5,423 bases of DNA from an uncultured Devosia sp. (lineage in GTDB: Bacteria; Pseudomonadota; Alphaproteobacteria; Rhizobiales; Devosiaceae): contig NZ_CAMLHM010000099.1 in the NCBI RefSeq assembly GCF_946479885.1, positions 1-5,423 of the forward strand. Reading direction: 5' to 3'. The position numbers were made by a program, and so were the translations under genes. The stretch's first letter is position 1; every line of letters begins with the position of its first letter. Under the pieces are notes generated by a model that made no database searches, was not told where the DNA came from, and saw only the letters and a list, made by a program, of their open reading frames with translations. Shown here piece by piece: positions 5,415 to 5,423 of the stretch.

Positions 5415-5423
5415 AAAAATTGG

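Overview
The window is about 5.4 kb of GC-rich DNA with dense, same-strand genes and strongly GC-biased third codon positions. It looks like an alphaproteobacterium, probably of the order Hyphomicrobiales (a Devosia-like or rhizobial genome is my guess from style and gene content, not a measured result). All five recognisable genes run left to right and form a pentose/furanose utilisation locus.

Layout. Positions 2-901 hold the 3'-most 299 codons of a YtfT-type sugar ABC permease; its first ~45-50 codons lie left of the window. It overlaps by ATGA the second permease gene, yjfF (898-1875). One base after the yjfF stop comes a GntR/FadR-type (FCD) repressor-like gene (1877-2614). These three are almost certainly one operon. 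A 115-bp gap with a TTGACA promoter and nested palindromes precedes a gene for a 309-residue ArsR-fold regulator with a large C-terminal domain (2730-3659). A 100-bp AT-richer gap leads to abfA, a cytoplasmic GH51 alpha-L-arabinofuranosidase (3760-5274), closed by a strong intrinsic terminator (5281-5316). The last ~105 bp are a promoter region for a gene beginning at or just past the right edge: a CRP-like box, a TTGACA/TAGTAT promoter, a palindrome matching the FadR-subfamily GntR operator pattern lying on the -10 element, and a very good Shine-Dalgarno sequence.

How it fits together. YtfT/YjfF-type permeases belong to transporters that take up sugars in the furanose form (galactofuranose in E. 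coli YtfQRT-YjfF; L-arabinofuranose in the related Shewanella GafABCD). GH51 enzymes release L-arabinofuranose from arabinosides and short arabino-oligosaccharides. The inference is a local system for importing arabinofuranose or small arabinofuranosides and finishing their breakdown inside the cell, under two local regulators: the GntR protein encoded with the transporter and the ArsR-like protein encoded next to the hydrolase. The ArsR-like regulator is the least characterised part. I see no mobile element, CRISPR array, tRNA or rRNA.
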